A DNA stretch of 57,382 bases from an uncultured Bacilli bacterium (GCA_944358865.1 CALVRV010000006.1:1-57382); one strand, 5' to 3'; counted from the first letter of the stretch, positions 33,600 to 43,350 are shown. Notes: generated from the letters alone by a model not told the origin. Numbers and translations: made by a program.

Positions 33600-35435
33600 A
33601 TGGCAAAAAAGAATAACTCTACTCAAGAAAGAAAAGTAAATGTTTCTACAAAAGTAAGTTCTTCAAAAACAACTAGTAAAGTAAACAATGGTGTCTTTGT
33701 TTATACAGGCGCTATAAGTGTTAACGAATTAGCCAAGTCATTAAACATCATGCCGTCCGAAATTATTAAATATTTCTTTATGAAAGGCAAAATTTTAAAC
33801 ATCAATTCTTTATTAGATGATGAAATGATTGGAACAATTTGTTTAGAACACGGCTTTGATTTTCAAAGAAAAGAAGTTGTTGAAGCAGAAAATTTTGAAA
33901 ATTTACAAATTCGCGATAAAGAAGAAGACTTACAACCACGACCACCTGTAGTCACTATTATGGGGCACGTTGACCATGGCAAGACAACTTTAATAGATGC
34001 AATTAGAAATTCTAATTTAGTTGATTATGAAGTAGGTGGAATATCTCAAAGTATCGGTGCCTATCAAACTGAAATTAACAATAAAAAAATTACTTTTATT
34101 GACACTCCTGGGCACGAAGCTTTTACCGCTATGCGTTCAAGAGGTGCATCTGTTACAGATATTGTTATCTTAGTTGTTGCCGCTGATGATGGTGTCATGC
34201 CTCAAACAATAGAAGCAATTGACCATGCTAAAGCCGCTAATGTTCCAATTATTGTCGCAATTAATAAAATAGATAAACCAGGCGCAGATCCAAGCAAAGT
34301 TAAAAACGAATTGTTAGCCCACGATATAGTATTAGAAGAATATGGTGGTGATGTTATTGCTGTTGAAATAAGTGCAAAACAAAGAAAAAATATTGATAAA
34401 TTGTTAGAAACGGTTATTTTGGTTGCGGAAATGAGTCAATTAAAAGCTAATCCAAATCGTTACGCAATGGGGGTAGTTTTAGAAGCGGAATTAGATAAAC
34501 AAGAAGGTCCAAAAGCAACGCTTCTTATTCAAAACGGCACTTTAAAGACAAGTGATTATCTCGTTGCAGGCACCTGTTATGGTAAAGTTAGACGTATGAC
34601 TAACGAATATCGAAAAGTTTTAAATGCGGCTCTACCTTCCACACCAGTTGCGGTAATTGGTTTAAGCGAAGTACCACAAGCTGGGGATCGCTTTATGGCT
34701 TTTGAAAGTGAAAAAGAAGCTCGTGAAATCGCATTAAGAAGAAAACAAATTAAGGAATTAAAAGAAAAAAGAATGACTTCTGCTGCAACTTTAGAAGATT
34801 TATTCAATATGAAAAAAGAAGGCGAAATTCAAAATATAAATATTATTTTAAAAGCTGATTCTACTGGTAGTGCAGAAGCATGTAAAGCGTCACTAGAAAA
34901 AATAAATGTTCCTAATGTTAAAATTAATGTTATTCGCGCGACAAGTGGTGCGATTACTGAAAGCGATGTTTTATTAGCGAGTGCTTCAAAAGCAATAATT
35001 TATGGCTTTAATGTTAGACCCGATGCCAAAACTCGCGCGAAAGCTTTAGAAGAAAAAGTTGAAATTCGTTTGCAAAGAATTATTTATGCCTTAATTGAAG
35101 AAATTGAAGCGGCTGCAAAAGGATTATTAAAACCTGAATTAGAAGAAAAAATTATTGGTCAAGCTGAAATTAGACAACTATTTAAAGTATCTAAACTTGG
35201 CACAATTGCTGGATGTATGGTTGTCGATGGTCTTATTAAAGCTAATGATCCTATCCGATTAATTCGTGATGGAATTATTATTTATGAAGGCAAAATCGCT
35301 TCTTTAAGAAGAGGAAAAGACCAAGCAAGAGAAGTCGCTAGAGGATTTGAATGCGGCATTTTGATTGATGGATTTAATGATATTAAAGAATTAGATATTA
35401 TTGAACAATATGAAATGGTCGAGGTGAAAAAATAA
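33600..35435 (+). CDS. infB: Translation initiation factor IF-2
   Basis: A 611-residue IF-2 with a short N-terminal region, as in small-genome Firmicutes. GTPase motifs: [14 protein letters not shown] (P loop, about 121-134), DTPGHEAF (G3), NKID (G4) and SAK (G5). The fMet-tRNA-binding C-terminal domains end at [20 protein letters not shown] precedes the ATG at 33600; the longer frame from 33570 starts in ylxR and is less likely. The stop overlaps the rbfA start by 1 nt. Confidence 0.96.
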   Translation: MAKKNNSTQERKVNVSTKVSSSKTTSKVNNGVFVYTGAISVNELAKSLNIMPSEIIKYFFMKGKILNINSLLDDEMIGTICLEHGFDFQRKEVVEAENFENLQIRDKEEDLQPRPPVVTIMGHVDHGKTTLIDAIRNSNLVDYEVGGISQSIGAYQTEINNKKITFIDTPGHEAFTAMRSRGASVTDIVILVVAADDGVMPQTIEAIDHAKAANVPIIVAINKIDKPGADPSKVKNELLAHDIVLEEYGGDVIAVEISAKQRKNIDKLLETVILVAEMSQLKANPNRYAMGVVLEAELDKQEGPKATLLIQNGTLKTSDYLVAGTCYGKVRRMTNEYRKVLNAALPSTPVAVIGLSEVPQAGDRFMAFESEKEAREIALRRKQIKELKEKRMTSAATLEDLFNMKKEGEIQNINIILKADSTGSAEACKASLEKINVPNVKINVIRATSGAITESDVLLASASKAIIYGFNVRPDAKTRAKALEEKVEIRLQRIIYALIEEIEAAAKGLLKPELEEKIIGQAEIRQLFKVSKLGTIAGCMVVDGLIKANDPIRLIRDGIIIYEGKIASLRRGKDQAREVARGFECGILIDGFNDIKELDIIEQYEMVEVKK

Positions 35436-35773
35436 TGCCAAGATCTAGAAGTGACCATCTACAAGCCTTGTTAGCAAGAAACATATCTAAAATCATTCAA
35501 AGTGACTTAAAAAACCCTCATCTAGGCTTTCTTTCTATACCAGAGGTTAAAGTTTCTTCTGATTTAAGTTATGCAAAAGTATATGTATCCTTCTTTAAAA
35601 AAGAAGATATAAATAAAGGAATGCAAATTTTAGAAAAAAGTAAAGGATTTATAAGAAGTCAACTAGCAAAAATGATGGATACTAGAAGAGTGCCTTTAAT
35701 AAATTTTGTGCTAGATGATAGTTTTAATAAGACCCAAGAATTAGAAAAATTAATTGATAAAGTTAATCATTAA
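35435..35773 (+). CDS. rbfA: Ribosome-binding factor A
   Basis: A 112-residue KH-like protein for 30S maturation. It shows RSDHLQALLARNISKIIQ, the DLSYAKVYVSFF strand and VPLINFVLDDSFNK. It overlaps infB by 1 nt. Its stop codon overlaps, tail to tail, that of the minus-strand TtcA-GNAT gene (4 shared bases). Confidence 0.93.
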   Translation: MPRSRSDHLQALLARNISKIIQSDLKNPHLGFLSIPEVKVSSDLSYAKVYVSFFKKEDINKGMQILEKSKGFIRSQLAKMMDTRRVPLINFVLDDSFNKTQELEKLIDKVNH

Positions 35774-36963
35774 ACATTTAATTCCATTAAAATATGTTTA
35801 ATTTTTGCTTCATAAAATGGTTTACCAACGCATTTAAAATTATATTTAAGATATAAATTTCGGTAGCGGTATTGACTATGAAGACAAATAGTGATTGGGT
35901 TATAAAAATGTTTAATATATTTTATAAGATATTGTAATACTTGACTACCATAGCCTTTATTACGATATCTTTTTTTAATAGCAAAACGTTGTATATAAAT
36001 TCTTTTTTGTTCTTCAAATAGTTTTAAACGAAATGTCCCGATAATTTTATTTTTTAATAAAATAAGATAAGATTGACAATTTTCCTCTGAAACAACAAAT
36101 TCATCTTTAAAAGAAATATTTTCCTCTTTTATAAAAATATCATGTCTAATTTTTATTTCTTCAATGTAGTCAGCTTTTGTAAAAACTGGTTTTATTACTA
36201 ATCCTTTTTGATTAATTTGTTTTTCAATATGATAATTCCAAAGATCTTCTTTTGGGTCGTTTAATAAAGTTAAAAAATTCTTTTTAGCAGATGGAAACTG
36301 CTTATAAATATCATTTAATAAAACCTTAATTTCTTCCCTAGTTGTATTTTTATCAGCAGGGCATAAGCTAGTTAAGATAGGAATATTTTCTTCTTTAATT
36401 AATTTTTTAATATCATTTTCATTAACTAAACAAAATGGTCTTATAAAAGTAATATCATCTTTATCTAAAAGCATTTTTGGAGAAAATGTTGAAACTTTTG
36501 CAGAATATAACATATTCATAAAAAATGTCTCAATCGCATCATCTAGATGATGGGCAAAAGCAACTTTGTTAAATTTTATTTTTTTTGCCACTTTATCAAT
36601 AGAGGCTTTTTTCATTCTTGAACAAATTGAACAGGGAAGATGCTTTAATTTTTGTTTTTCTTGCTGAATTTTTAATATTTGATATACATTTTTATTATCT
36701 TCAATTATCAGTTCATAGCCTAAAGATTGACAAAATTGTTTTATTTTATCAAAATTACTATTTGGAAAGCCTAAATCTAATAAAACTGGCTGAATTTGAA
36801 ATTTTGTATGTTCAAATTTTTGATATATGGATAAACAATATAATAAAGCAAGAGAATCTTTCCCACCTGAAATTCCTACGACAACCTTATCACCTTTTTC
36901 AAATAAATTGTATTTTTGATCAGCTTGTCTAATGCACGCTAGAAGACTTCGAATTGCTTTCAT
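35770..36963 (-). CDS. TtcA-like tRNA 2-thiolation enzyme fused to a GNAT domain
   Basis: A 397-residue two-domain protein. Residues 1-~245: PP-loop ATPase of the TtcA group, with SGGKDS at 32-37, PCSICSR (Cys111, Cys114), AHHLDDAIETF at 137-147 and a third Cys201 in SLCPADKN, the three-Cys set expected for the [4Fe-4S] cluster of TtcA. Residues ~255-397: an ElaA/YjcF-like GNAT domain (IRHDIFIKEENI, then FAIKKRYRNKGYGSQVL with the RNKGYG acetyl-CoA loop, and the closing YLKYNFKCVGKPF). It lies on the opposite strand, splitting the rbfA-truB order. TATAAT (36978-36973 on the minus strand) ends 9 nt before the ATG, so the mRNA may be leaderless. Confidence 0.88.
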   Translation of the reverse strand: MKAIRSLLACIRQADQKYNLFEKGDKVVVGISGGKDSLALLYCLSIYQKFEHTKFQIQPVLLDLGFPNSNFDKIKQFCQSLGYELIIEDNKNVYQILKIQQEKQKLKHLPCSICSRMKKASIDKVAKKIKFNKVAFAHHLDDAIETFFMNMLYSAKVSTFSPKMLLDKDDITFIRPFCLVNENDIKKLIKEENIPILTSLCPADKNTTREEIKVLLNDIYKQFPSAKKNFLTLLNDPKEDLWNYHIEKQINQKGLVIKPVFTKADYIEEIKIRHDIFIKEENISFKDEFVVSEENCQSYLILLKNKIIGTFRLKLFEEQKRIYIQRFAIKKRYRNKGYGSQVLQYLIKYIKHFYNPITICLHSQYRYRNLYLKYNFKCVGKPFYEAKIKHILMELNV

Positions 36964-37003
36964 AACGAAATAATTATATTATTTTAGAAAAGGAAAATAA
37001 ACT

Positions 37004-37885
37004 ATGGATGGAATGTTATTAATTGATAAACCATTAGATTGGACTAGTCAAGATGTATGTAATAAAGTAAAAAGAACTTTAAGAATTAAAAAAGTTGGCC
37101 ACTGTGGCACCTTAGATCCCTTTGCCAGCGGTTTAATGATTGTTTTATGTGGAAATGCAACAAAATTATTGTCCTATATTTTAACATTAGATAAAAAATA
37201 TATTGCAACACTAAAACTTGGAATTGAAACTGATACTTTAGATACTGAAGGAGAAATAATTAAAGAAGAAGAAGTTAAAAAATATACTTTAGATGAAATA
37301 AATAATGTATTAGATAGTTTTAAAGGACGTCAAAATCAAACACCTCCTAAATATTCTGCTTTAAAAATTGATGGAAGACCTGCTTATGAATATGCAAGAA
37401 AAGGTCTTGATATTAATTTAAATAGCCGTCCAATTAATATTTATGACGCTAAATTGATTAAATATGATGAAAAAAATGATGAAATAACCTTTTCTTGTCA
37501 TGTTTCAAAAGGAACATATGTAAGAACTTTAGGATTAGATATTGCTAAAAAATTAAAAACAATTGGTCATTTAAATTATTTAAGAAGAACTTATATTGGA
37601 AAATATAGTGTAGAAGATGCATTAAGTGTTGATAATATTGATCCTCGATATATGATTGACATTAACGATTGTTTAGATTTTTTTCCTAGTTATGTCATAC
37701 CAGAAAGAGAAAAATTTTTAGTTATAAATGGGCAAAGAATACAAATTTTAAATCGAAAAGAAAAACAAATTGCTATTTATGATTCTAATCATATTTTGCT
37801 TGCCATATATGAAAAAGAAAATAATGATACATACTATTGTTTAAGAGGCATAAATAATGGAAATAATAAACCTAAAAGAAAATGA
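37004..37885 (+). CDS. truB: tRNA pseudouridine(55) synthase
   Basis: A 293-residue enzyme making pseudouridine 55 in the T loop. It begins MDGMLLIDKPLDWTSQDV and carries the catalytic Asp38 in VGHCGTLDPFASGLMIV, then GRQNQTPPKYSALKIDGRPA, split over motif II, and CHVSKGTYVRTLGLD. AAAAGGAAA lies before the ATG. The 3' end overlaps ribF by 29 nt. It is divergent from the TtcA-GNAT gene with a 40-nt promoter gap. Confidence 0.95.
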   Translation: MDGMLLIDKPLDWTSQDVCNKVKRTLRIKKVGHCGTLDPFASGLMIVLCGNATKLLSYILTLDKKYIATLKLGIETDTLDTEGEIIKEEEVKKYTLDEINNVLDSFKGRQNQTPPKYSALKIDGRPAYEYARKGLDINLNSRPINIYDAKLIKYDEKNDEITFSCHVSKGTYVRTLGLDIAKKLKTIGHLNYLRRTYIGKYSVEDALSVDNIDPRYMIDINDCLDFFPSYVIPEREKFLVINGQRIQILNRKEKQIAIYDSNHILLAIYEKENNDTYYCLRGINNGNNKPKRK

Positions 37886-38747
37886 TAATATTACATCTTT
37901 TCAAGATATTGTATTGTGTCTTGGCTTTTTTGATGGTGTTCATCTTGGACACCAAAAATTATTTGCCACGGCCAATAAATATCCTTATAAAAAAGGTGTA
38001 TTAACTTTTTATGGCAATTTTAAAAAAGCTAAATTGATTAACACTTTTCAAGAAAAGGTCATGCTTTTAAAACAATATGATATTGATTATCTTTTTGTTA
38101 TTGAAATAAATGAAAAATTAATTAAAACAACTTGTGAAGAATTTATAAAAAAATATCTTGCTCCTTTACATCCTAAAATAATCATATGCGGAGAAGATTT
38201 TCATTTTGGATACAATAACTGTGGTGATTGGCAATATTTAAAACAATTTTTTAATGTTGAAGTAATTCCTTTATTAAAAATTGATGGAATTAAAATTTCT
38301 TCATCTTTAATTCGTCAATTATTAAAAGAAGGAGAAATAGATAAAGTAAATAAATATTTAGGTCATAATTATTTTATTTTAGGAAAAATAAATAAAGGAT
38401 TAGGTAATGGAACTAAATTAGGATTTAAGACCGCAAATATTGATACAAGGGAAGGATATCAGATGTTAAAAAATGGTGTTTATCTTACTAAAGCCACAAT
38501 TAACAACAAAAAATATGATTCAATAACTAATGTTGGTGTCCACCCTAGTATTAGCAAATTAGATAAACCGATAATTGAAGTTCATATATTTGATGGTTTT
38601 GACTTTGATGTTGGTGATGAAATTTATTTAGAATTTGTATCTTTTATTCGAGATGAAAAACATTTTGAAAATGTTGATTTATTAAAAAAACAAGTGCTTT
38701 TTGATATTGATTTTGCAAAATCATATTTTAAGAAAAATCAACCTTGA
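37857..38747 (+). CDS. ribF: Bifunctional riboflavin kinase/FMN adenylyltransferase
   Basis: A 296-residue enzyme making FMN and FAD. The N-terminal adenylyltransferase has LGFFDGVHLGHQKL and ISSSLIRQLLKEGEI; the C-terminal flavokinase has KGLGNGTKLGFKTANID (the usual G-x-x-x-G-x-P-T-A-N region, here with K-T), NVGVHPSI and the terminal FVSFIRDEKHF. AGAGG lies 8 nt before the ATG inside truB. The 29-nt overlap with truB implies coupling. Confidence 0.93.
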   Translation: MEIINLKENDNITSFQDIVLCLGFFDGVHLGHQKLFATANKYPYKKGVLTFYGNFKKAKLINTFQEKVMLLKQYDIDYLFVIEINEKLIKTTCEEFIKKYLAPLHPKIIICGEDFHFGYNNCGDWQYLKQFFNVEVIPLLKIDGIKISSSLIRQLLKEGEIDKVNKYLGHNYFILGKINKGLGNGTKLGFKTANIDTREGYQMLKNGVYLTKATINNKKYDSITNVGVHPSISKLDKPIIEVHIFDGFDFDVGDEIYLEFVSFIRDEKHFENVDLLKKQVLFDIDFAKSYFKKNQP

Positions 38748-38763
38748 TACAACTTTTTATGTA

Positions 38764-38791
38764 TTTACAAAAGAAATATATTTAGTATAAT
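38764..38791 (+). promoter_or_regulatory. Promoter of the candidate small RNA
   Basis: TTTACA (38764-38769), 16-nt spacer, TATAAT (38786-38791); start expected near 38798. Confidence 0.65.
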
Positions 38792-38797
38792 AAAATT

Positions 38798-38909
38798 AAA
38801 GGAAGACAAGAAACGCAATGAAAGGATAGACGTTTCTAGTTTAGAAAACGATATATATATTCATGCGTTTCTTCTCCTTATTAATTATGTCCAATTTTTG
38901 GATTTTTTT
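38798..38909 (+). ncRNA. Candidate structured small RNA between ribF and rpsO
   Basis: About 110 nt bounded by its own promoter and a terminator. The outer helix pairs 38108-like arms at 38108... no reading frame of note; precise pairs are AAGAAACGC (38808-38816) with GCGTTTCTT (38865-38873), ATGAA (38818-38822) with TTCAT (38860-38864), and AAGGA (38799-38803) with TCCTT (38875-38879). An inner hairpin pairs 38831-38838 with 38842-38850. The only frame is a 3-codon ATG AAA GGA TAG. I do not recognise a known family. Confidence 0.55.
38890..38909 (+). terminator. Terminator of the candidate small RNA
   Basis: TCCAA/TTGGA stem with a TTT loop followed by seven T. Short stem, strong T run. Confidence 0.6.
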
Positions 38910-38910
38910 A

Positions 38911-38939
38911 TTGCAATTAATCTATGATTAATGTAATAT
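38911..38939 (+). promoter_or_regulatory. rpsO promoter
   Basis: TTGCAA (38911-38916), 17-nt spacer, TAATAT (38934-38939). Confidence 0.7.
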
Positions 38940-38945
38940 AGGCAT

Positions 38946-39022
38946 TGCGACTTATTCTAAGATTAATGAATCCTCAACGTTAATCATGGAATAAGCTAAG
39001 AATTTAAAAGGAGGAAAAAATC
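38946..39022 (+). promoter_or_regulatory. Candidate S15 autoregulatory leader
   Basis: CTTATTC (38951-38957) pairs with GAATAAG (38989-38995); after a 3x3 internal loop GATTAATG (38961-38968) pairs with CGTTAATC (38978-38985), including a U-G next to a G-C at the loop end, the kind of G-U/G-C motif S15 recognises in 16S rRNA. The Shine-Dalgarno lies about 15 nt beyond the stem. Confidence 0.55.
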
Positions 39023-39292
39023 ATGGCACTTACTAAAGAAGAAATTCAAAATATAGTGACCGAATATGGTAAAAATCCAAAAGATAGTGGTTCTACTGAT
39101 GTTCAAATTGCATTATTAACACATCAAATTAATCGCTTAACTGCTCATTTAAAAGAACACAAAAAAGACCATTCTTCTCGTCGTTCACTATTAGTTTTGG
39201 TAGGCAAAAGAAGAGCGTTATTAGATTATCTTGCCCGCACCGATCGTGAAGATTATTTAAGATTAATCGCTAAATTAGGCTTACGTAAATAA
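39023..39292 (+). CDS. rpsO: 30S ribosomal protein S15
   Basis: An 89-residue S15, the usual length. It shows [39 protein letters not shown] and KRRALLDYL, the 16S rRNA-binding helices. AAGGAGG precedes the ATG. Own promoter and structured leader upstream and a strong terminator downstream; elsewhere it is commonly followed directly by pnp, here a lipoprotein gene intervenes. Confidence 0.97.
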   Translation: MALTKEEIQNIVTEYGKNPKDSGSTDVQIALLTHQINRLTAHLKEHKKDHSSRRSLLVLVGKRRALLDYLARTDREDYLRLIAKLGLRK

Positions 39293-39299
39293 AATAAAT

Positions 39300-39320
39300 A
39301 ACCGCTTATGCGGTTTTTTT
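39300..39320 (+). terminator. rpsO terminator
   Basis: AACCGC/GCGGTT stem with a TTAT loop followed by seven T. Confidence 0.85.
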
Positions 39321-39339
39321 GTTAAAGGAGTTTAAAATT

Positions 39340-40914
39340 ATGAAAAAAATAGTTCTATTTATTTTGATGTGTTTATCTCTTAGTGCTTGTAACACTAATA
39401 ACATCTCATCTTCAATTACAACAACCACTAGTGAAGAACCTTCTTCAACTACGACAACTACCACAAGTGAAGAAATAGATTATTTAAAACAATATTATTC
39501 TTCATTTCAAGCTAACACAATTATTAAATCTTCTACTGAAGGAAGCGAAGATATATTTACATATTATCAATTGTATGTTGATGATACACATTTTACTTTT
39601 TCATCTTATCAAGACGCTAATTATTCAGTATTGACAAGACAAATTTTTTACGAATTAGAAGATAATAAAATAATTAATAAAACATTAAATATAAATAATG
39701 AAATAGTATCTAATCAAGATACAAATCGTTTTTTAACTGATGACTTTAATTTAATTGATAATTTTGGTTTACAAATTTATAAAGACGGCACTTATGATGT
39801 CACTAATAATGATGTCGGAGCGTTATTTAATAAATATCTTACTTATGATTTAGTAGGAACTTTAAGTGCAAAATCATATCAATTTATTTTAAGTAATAAT
39901 ACTTTAAAATATTTAAGTATTTATGAATCAAATGGTATTACTTTGACAATTGAGACAACTTTTTTAAGTAAAGAAGAAGAAAAAAGACAAATTATCAAAC
40001 CTTTAAATAAAACAGAAATTAGTAATGATCTTGAATCGTTATTTACTAGATTAAAAGAAAATAATTACACGATTACAATTAAAGAAAATGAAAATATTGT
40101 CAAAACGTTATTAATAAATAACGATAAAATTTATGTTGATAATGTCACTACTAGCGATGATGGATATCGTAAAATTGAAAATGGCTACAATATTTTAAGT
40201 ATTGATGATAATCAAAATGTTACTTTAGTAAATACGATTGAAGAAGATTTTAATACGCTCCTAGCAAATTTTAATTTTTCTAGCTCTATATTTATATCAA
40301 ATGGAGAAAATATTATTTTACCAACATATATTGATAGAGACGCTTTAATCGATGAATTAACACTTTTAAATGTCAGCGATTTTATTTATAGTATCAACTT
40401 AAGTTTTTCATATGATGAAAATTCATTTACTATTTCTAGTGAATCATTTAATCAAAATGAATATAAAATAATATTTAACAATATTAATTCAACTGTTATT
40501 GATATTGATTTAGATGATTATGACACTAAGATGGGATGGGAAAATGAAAGTAGCGAACTATATTCTTTCATTGTTGATATGATTGGTGACATAAATTTAT
40601 TACCATATTTAGATACCGGTTATGGCTATAATTATTATGATTATACCAGTGGAGTTGAACTTGATATTTGTTCTGAAGATGTTCCTGATAGTGAATTAGA
40701 TAATTTATTTAATCAATATGAACAACTATTATTTGAAACTGGGTATAAAAAATTAACTAGTGATGAAATTGATGAATATGGAATATTTGTTTATGCTGAT
40801 TCTAATGATGTCGCTAATGTGTATATGATTAATGATACTTTTGCAATCGAAGTTTATGCCTTTGGATCTGAAGGGATGTTTGCAGGCTTTAATTTATTCA
40901 TTTACGCAATATAA
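39340..40914 (+). CDS. Lipoprotein of unknown function
   Basis: A 524-residue exported lipoprotein with lipobox LSAC (Cys17) and a Ser/Thr/Glu linker (about 18-46). AAAGGAG sits before the ATG at 39340; the frame from 39319 begins in the rpsO terminator. No catalytic motif is visible. The layout of two beta-rich halves, each starting with an L-x-x-x-x-x-x-N-x-x-x-x-I region, loosely recalls the 3972-7006 pair. It sits between rpsO and pnp, closed by its own terminator. Confidence 0.75.
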   Translation: MKKIVLFILMCLSLSACNTNNISSSITTTTSEEPSSTTTTTTSEEIDYLKQYYSSFQANTIIKSSTEGSEDIFTYYQLYVDDTHFTFSSYQDANYSVLTRQIFYELEDNKIINKTLNINNEIVSNQDTNRFLTDDFNLIDNFGLQIYKDGTYDVTNNDVGALFNKYLTYDLVGTLSAKSYQFILSNNTLKYLSIYESNGITLTIETTFLSKEEEKRQIIKPLNKTEISNDLESLFTRLKENNYTITIKENENIVKTLLINNDKIYVDNVTTSDDGYRKIENGYNILSIDDNQNVTLVNTIEEDFNTLLANFNFSSSIFISNGENIILPTYIDRDALIDELTLLNVSDFIYSINLSFSYDENSFTISSESFNQNEYKIIFNNINSTVIDIDLDDYDTKMGWENESSELYSFIVDMIGDINLLPYLDTGYGYNYYDYTSGVELDICSEDVPDSELDNLFNQYEQLLFETGYKKLTSDEIDEYGIFVYADSNDVANVYMINDTFAIEVYAFGSEGMFAGFNLFIYAI

Positions 40915-40939
40915 TTACTTATTTTAAAAAAAGAATTTT

Positions 40940-40984
40940 AATTGCTTTTATTAGATAAGACTTAACTAATAAAGGCAATTTTTT
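40940..40984 (+). terminator. Terminator after the lipoprotein gene
   Basis: A 15-bp stem with one G-U pair (40940-40954 with 40966-40980) followed by four T. Confidence 0.75.
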
Positions 40985-41035
40985 ATTTATATTATTTAAA
41001 TTCTTTATTAACTTATTCATATATCAAACAATATT

Positions 41036-41060
41036 CTAGGCAAAGCCTAGTTTCTATTTT
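41036..41060 (+). terminator. Second hairpin upstream of pnp
   Basis: CTAGGC/GCCTAG stem with an AAA loop, followed by a T-rich tail. Upstream of the pnp promoter, so it insulates pnp. Confidence 0.5.
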
Positions 41061-41076
41061 TCTTTTTATTATAACG

Positions 41077-41085
41077 TGATATAAT
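41077..41085 (+). promoter_or_regulatory. pnp promoter (extended -10)
   Basis: TGATATAAT, an extended -10 with consensus TATAAT (41080-41085); the -35 region is poor. Confidence 0.65.
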
Positions 41086-41120
41086 CTTAACGTATTAATT
41101 AAGAAAGAGAGAAAAAGTAA

Positions 41121-43304
41121 ATGAAAAATGTATTCGAATTAGAGTTCGAAGGAAAGAAATTTGTTGTTGAAACAGGTGAAATTGCAAAACAAGCAGATGG
41201 TGCTGTTTTAGTGCGTTATAATGAAACTGTTGTTCTTTCCACTGTATGTGCAAGTGATTTACCAAAAGAAGGCGATTTTTTCCCATTAACTGTTCAATAT
41301 GAAGAAAAACAATACGCTGTTGGTAAAATTCCTGGCTCATTTTTAAGACGTGAAGGTCGTGCAGGTGAACACGCGACTCTTACAGCAAGATTAATCGATC
41401 GTCCAATTAGACCAATGTTTGCCGAAGGATTTAGAAACGAAGTTCAAATTATCAATACCGTTATGAGTGTTGATCCAGACGCTAGTAGTGAAATGGCTGC
41501 GATGCTTGGCTCAAGTTTAGCCTTGTGTATCAGCGATATTCCATTTGATGGACCTATTGCAGGTGTCCAAGTTGGCCGTGTTGATGGAAAATTTATTATT
41601 AATCCTAGTGTTGAAGAAAATGAGAAAAGTGATATTAAATTAACTGTCGCAGGCACTAAAGATGCGATTAATATGGTTGAAGCTGGTGCAGATCAAGTCA
41701 GTGAAGATGATATGCTTGATGCTTTAATGTTTGGCCATGAAGCAATTAAAAAATTATGTGATTGGCAAATTGAAATTGCTTCAAAAATAGGAAAACCAAA
41801 ACGTGAAATTGAATTATATAAAATTGATGAAGAAATTGAAAATGACGTTACTTTAAGAAGCAAAGAAAGACTTTGCAAAGCTATTTCTATTTTTGACAAA
41901 TTAGAAAGACAAGACGCTATCGATGCCATTGAAAATGAAATATTAGATGATTATGATTCTAGGAAATATGAAGATGAAAAAACTCATCAAAAAACTATGT
42001 CGATGGTGAAACAAGTTTTAGAAGGACTTGTCGCTAGTGAAGTAAGAAGATTAATTACTGAAGAAAAAATTAGACCAGATGGACGTAAAGTTGATGAAAT
42101 TCGTCCTTTAGATGCTCAAATTGATTTACTTCCACGCACTCATGGAAGTGCCATGTTTACCCGTGGACAAACCCAAGTTATTTCAATCACAACTTTAGGG
42201 GCAAAATCCGATGAACAAATTTTAGATTCATTAAATGGAGAAGAAACAAAACGTTGGATGCATCATTATAATTTCCCACCATTCTCTGTTGGAGAAGTTG
42301 GTCGTATGGGTTCTCCTGGTCGTCGTGAAATTGGTCATGGCGCTCTTGGTGAACGAGCACTTTCTTATGTCTTACCAAGTGTGGAAGAATTCCCTTATAC
42401 AATTAGATGTGTCGCGGAAGTAGTTGAAAGTAATGGTAGTTCTTCTCAAGCTAGTATATGTGCTTCTTGTATGTCTTTAATGGCGGCAGGTGTCCCTATT
42501 AAAGAAATGGTTTCTGGTATTGCAATGGGATTAATTTCTTCTGGACCATTAGATGGGAAACATCCTTACACTATTTTAACTGATATTCAAGGATTAGAAG
42601 ACCATTTTGGTGATATGGACTTTAAAGTTGCAGGAACTAAAAATGGAATTACAGCCTTACAAATGGATATTAAAATTAAAGGTGTAACTCGTGAAGTATT
42701 AAAAGAAGCTTTAACACAAGCTCATGAAGCTCGTGCAAAAATTAGAGAAGTTATGGCTAAAGCAATCGATAAACCTAGACCAGATGTATCTAAATATGCA
42801 CCTAAGATGGATACATTTAAAATTGAACCAGACAAGATTAAAGATGTTATCGGAACTGGTGGTAAAGTTATTAACGATATTATTGCCCAATGTGATCAAT
42901 GCAAAATTGATATTGAAGATGATGGTCAAGTAACTATTTATCACATGGATCGTGATGTTATAAATAAAGCTAAACAAATGATTATTGACATTGTTAAAGA
43001 AGCACAGGTAGGTGAAATCTACGAAGGTCTTGTCACTAGAGTAGAAGATTATGGTGCTTTTGTACGTTTGTTTGGTAATTGCGAAGGTTTATGCCATGTA
43101 TCTAGATTAGGATGGGGCTATATTGAAAAAGCTAGCGATGTTGTTAAAGTTGGTCAAACTTTAAAAGTTAAAGTTATTGAAATTGACGAACACGGAAAAG
43201 TTAAAGTTAGCCATAAAGAATTTTTAGAAAAGCCTACTGAAGATAACAAAGAAGAATTTAAAAACAAAAAGCTAGGTAATTTCTTAAAAGGGCATAAAAA
43301 ATAA
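41121..43304 (+). CDS. pnp: Polyribonucleotide nucleotidyltransferase (PNPase)
   Basis: A 727-residue phosphorolytic 3'-5' exoribonuclease. First RNase PH domain (about 1-220) with [23 protein letters not shown], split motif; helical linker; second RNase PH domain (about 310-545) with [19 protein letters not shown] and the catalytic region [21 protein letters not shown]; then KH ([19 protein letters not shown]) and S1 ([20 protein letters not shown]). Full-length and intact. Terminator follows. Confidence 0.97.
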   Translation: MKNVFELEFEGKKFVVETGEIAKQADGAVLVRYNETVVLSTVCASDLPKEGDFFPLTVQYEEKQYAVGKIPGSFLRREGRAGEHATLTARLIDRPIRPMFAEGFRNEVQIINTVMSVDPDASSEMAAMLGSSLALCISDIPFDGPIAGVQVGRVDGKFIINPSVEENEKSDIKLTVAGTKDAINMVEAGADQVSEDDMLDALMFGHEAIKKLCDWQIEIASKIGKPKREIELYKIDEEIENDVTLRSKERLCKAISIFDKLERQDAIDAIENEILDDYDSRKYEDEKTHQKTMSMVKQVLEGLVASEVRRLITEEKIRPDGRKVDEIRPLDAQIDLLPRTHGSAMFTRGQTQVISITTLGAKSDEQILDSLNGEETKRWMHHYNFPPFSVGEVGRMGSPGRREIGHGALGERALSYVLPSVEEFPYTIRCVAEVVESNGSSSQASICASCMSLMAAGVPIKEMVSGIAMGLISSGPLDGKHPYTILTDIQGLEDHFGDMDFKVAGTKNGITALQMDIKIKGVTREVLKEALTQAHEARAKIREVMAKAIDKPRPDVSKYAPKMDTFKIEPDKIKDVIGTGGKVINDIIAQCDQCKIDIEDDGQVTIYHMDRDVINKAKQMIIDIVKEAQVGEIYEGLVTRVEDYGAFVRLFGNCEGLCHVSRLGWGYIEKASDVVKVGQTLKVKVIEIDEHGKVKVSHKEFLEKPTEDNKEEFKNKKLGNFLKGHKK

Positions 43305-43317
43305 ATTTTATCAATTA

Positions 43318-43350
43318 ATAAATCCTATGCAAAAACATAGGATTTATTTT
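43318..43350 (+). terminator. pnp terminator
   Basis: A long AATCCTATG/CATAGGATT stem with a CAAAAA-type loop and a T-rich tail. Confidence 0.82.

Noticed and set aside
38818-38829. Three-codon leader peptide (ATG AAA GGA TAG)
   Set aside because: Too short and lies within the paired outer helix; no regulatory codon pattern.
42711-42977. Minus-strand frame inside pnp
   Set aside because: Shadow of the PNPase KH region; low-complexity reading with no start signal.
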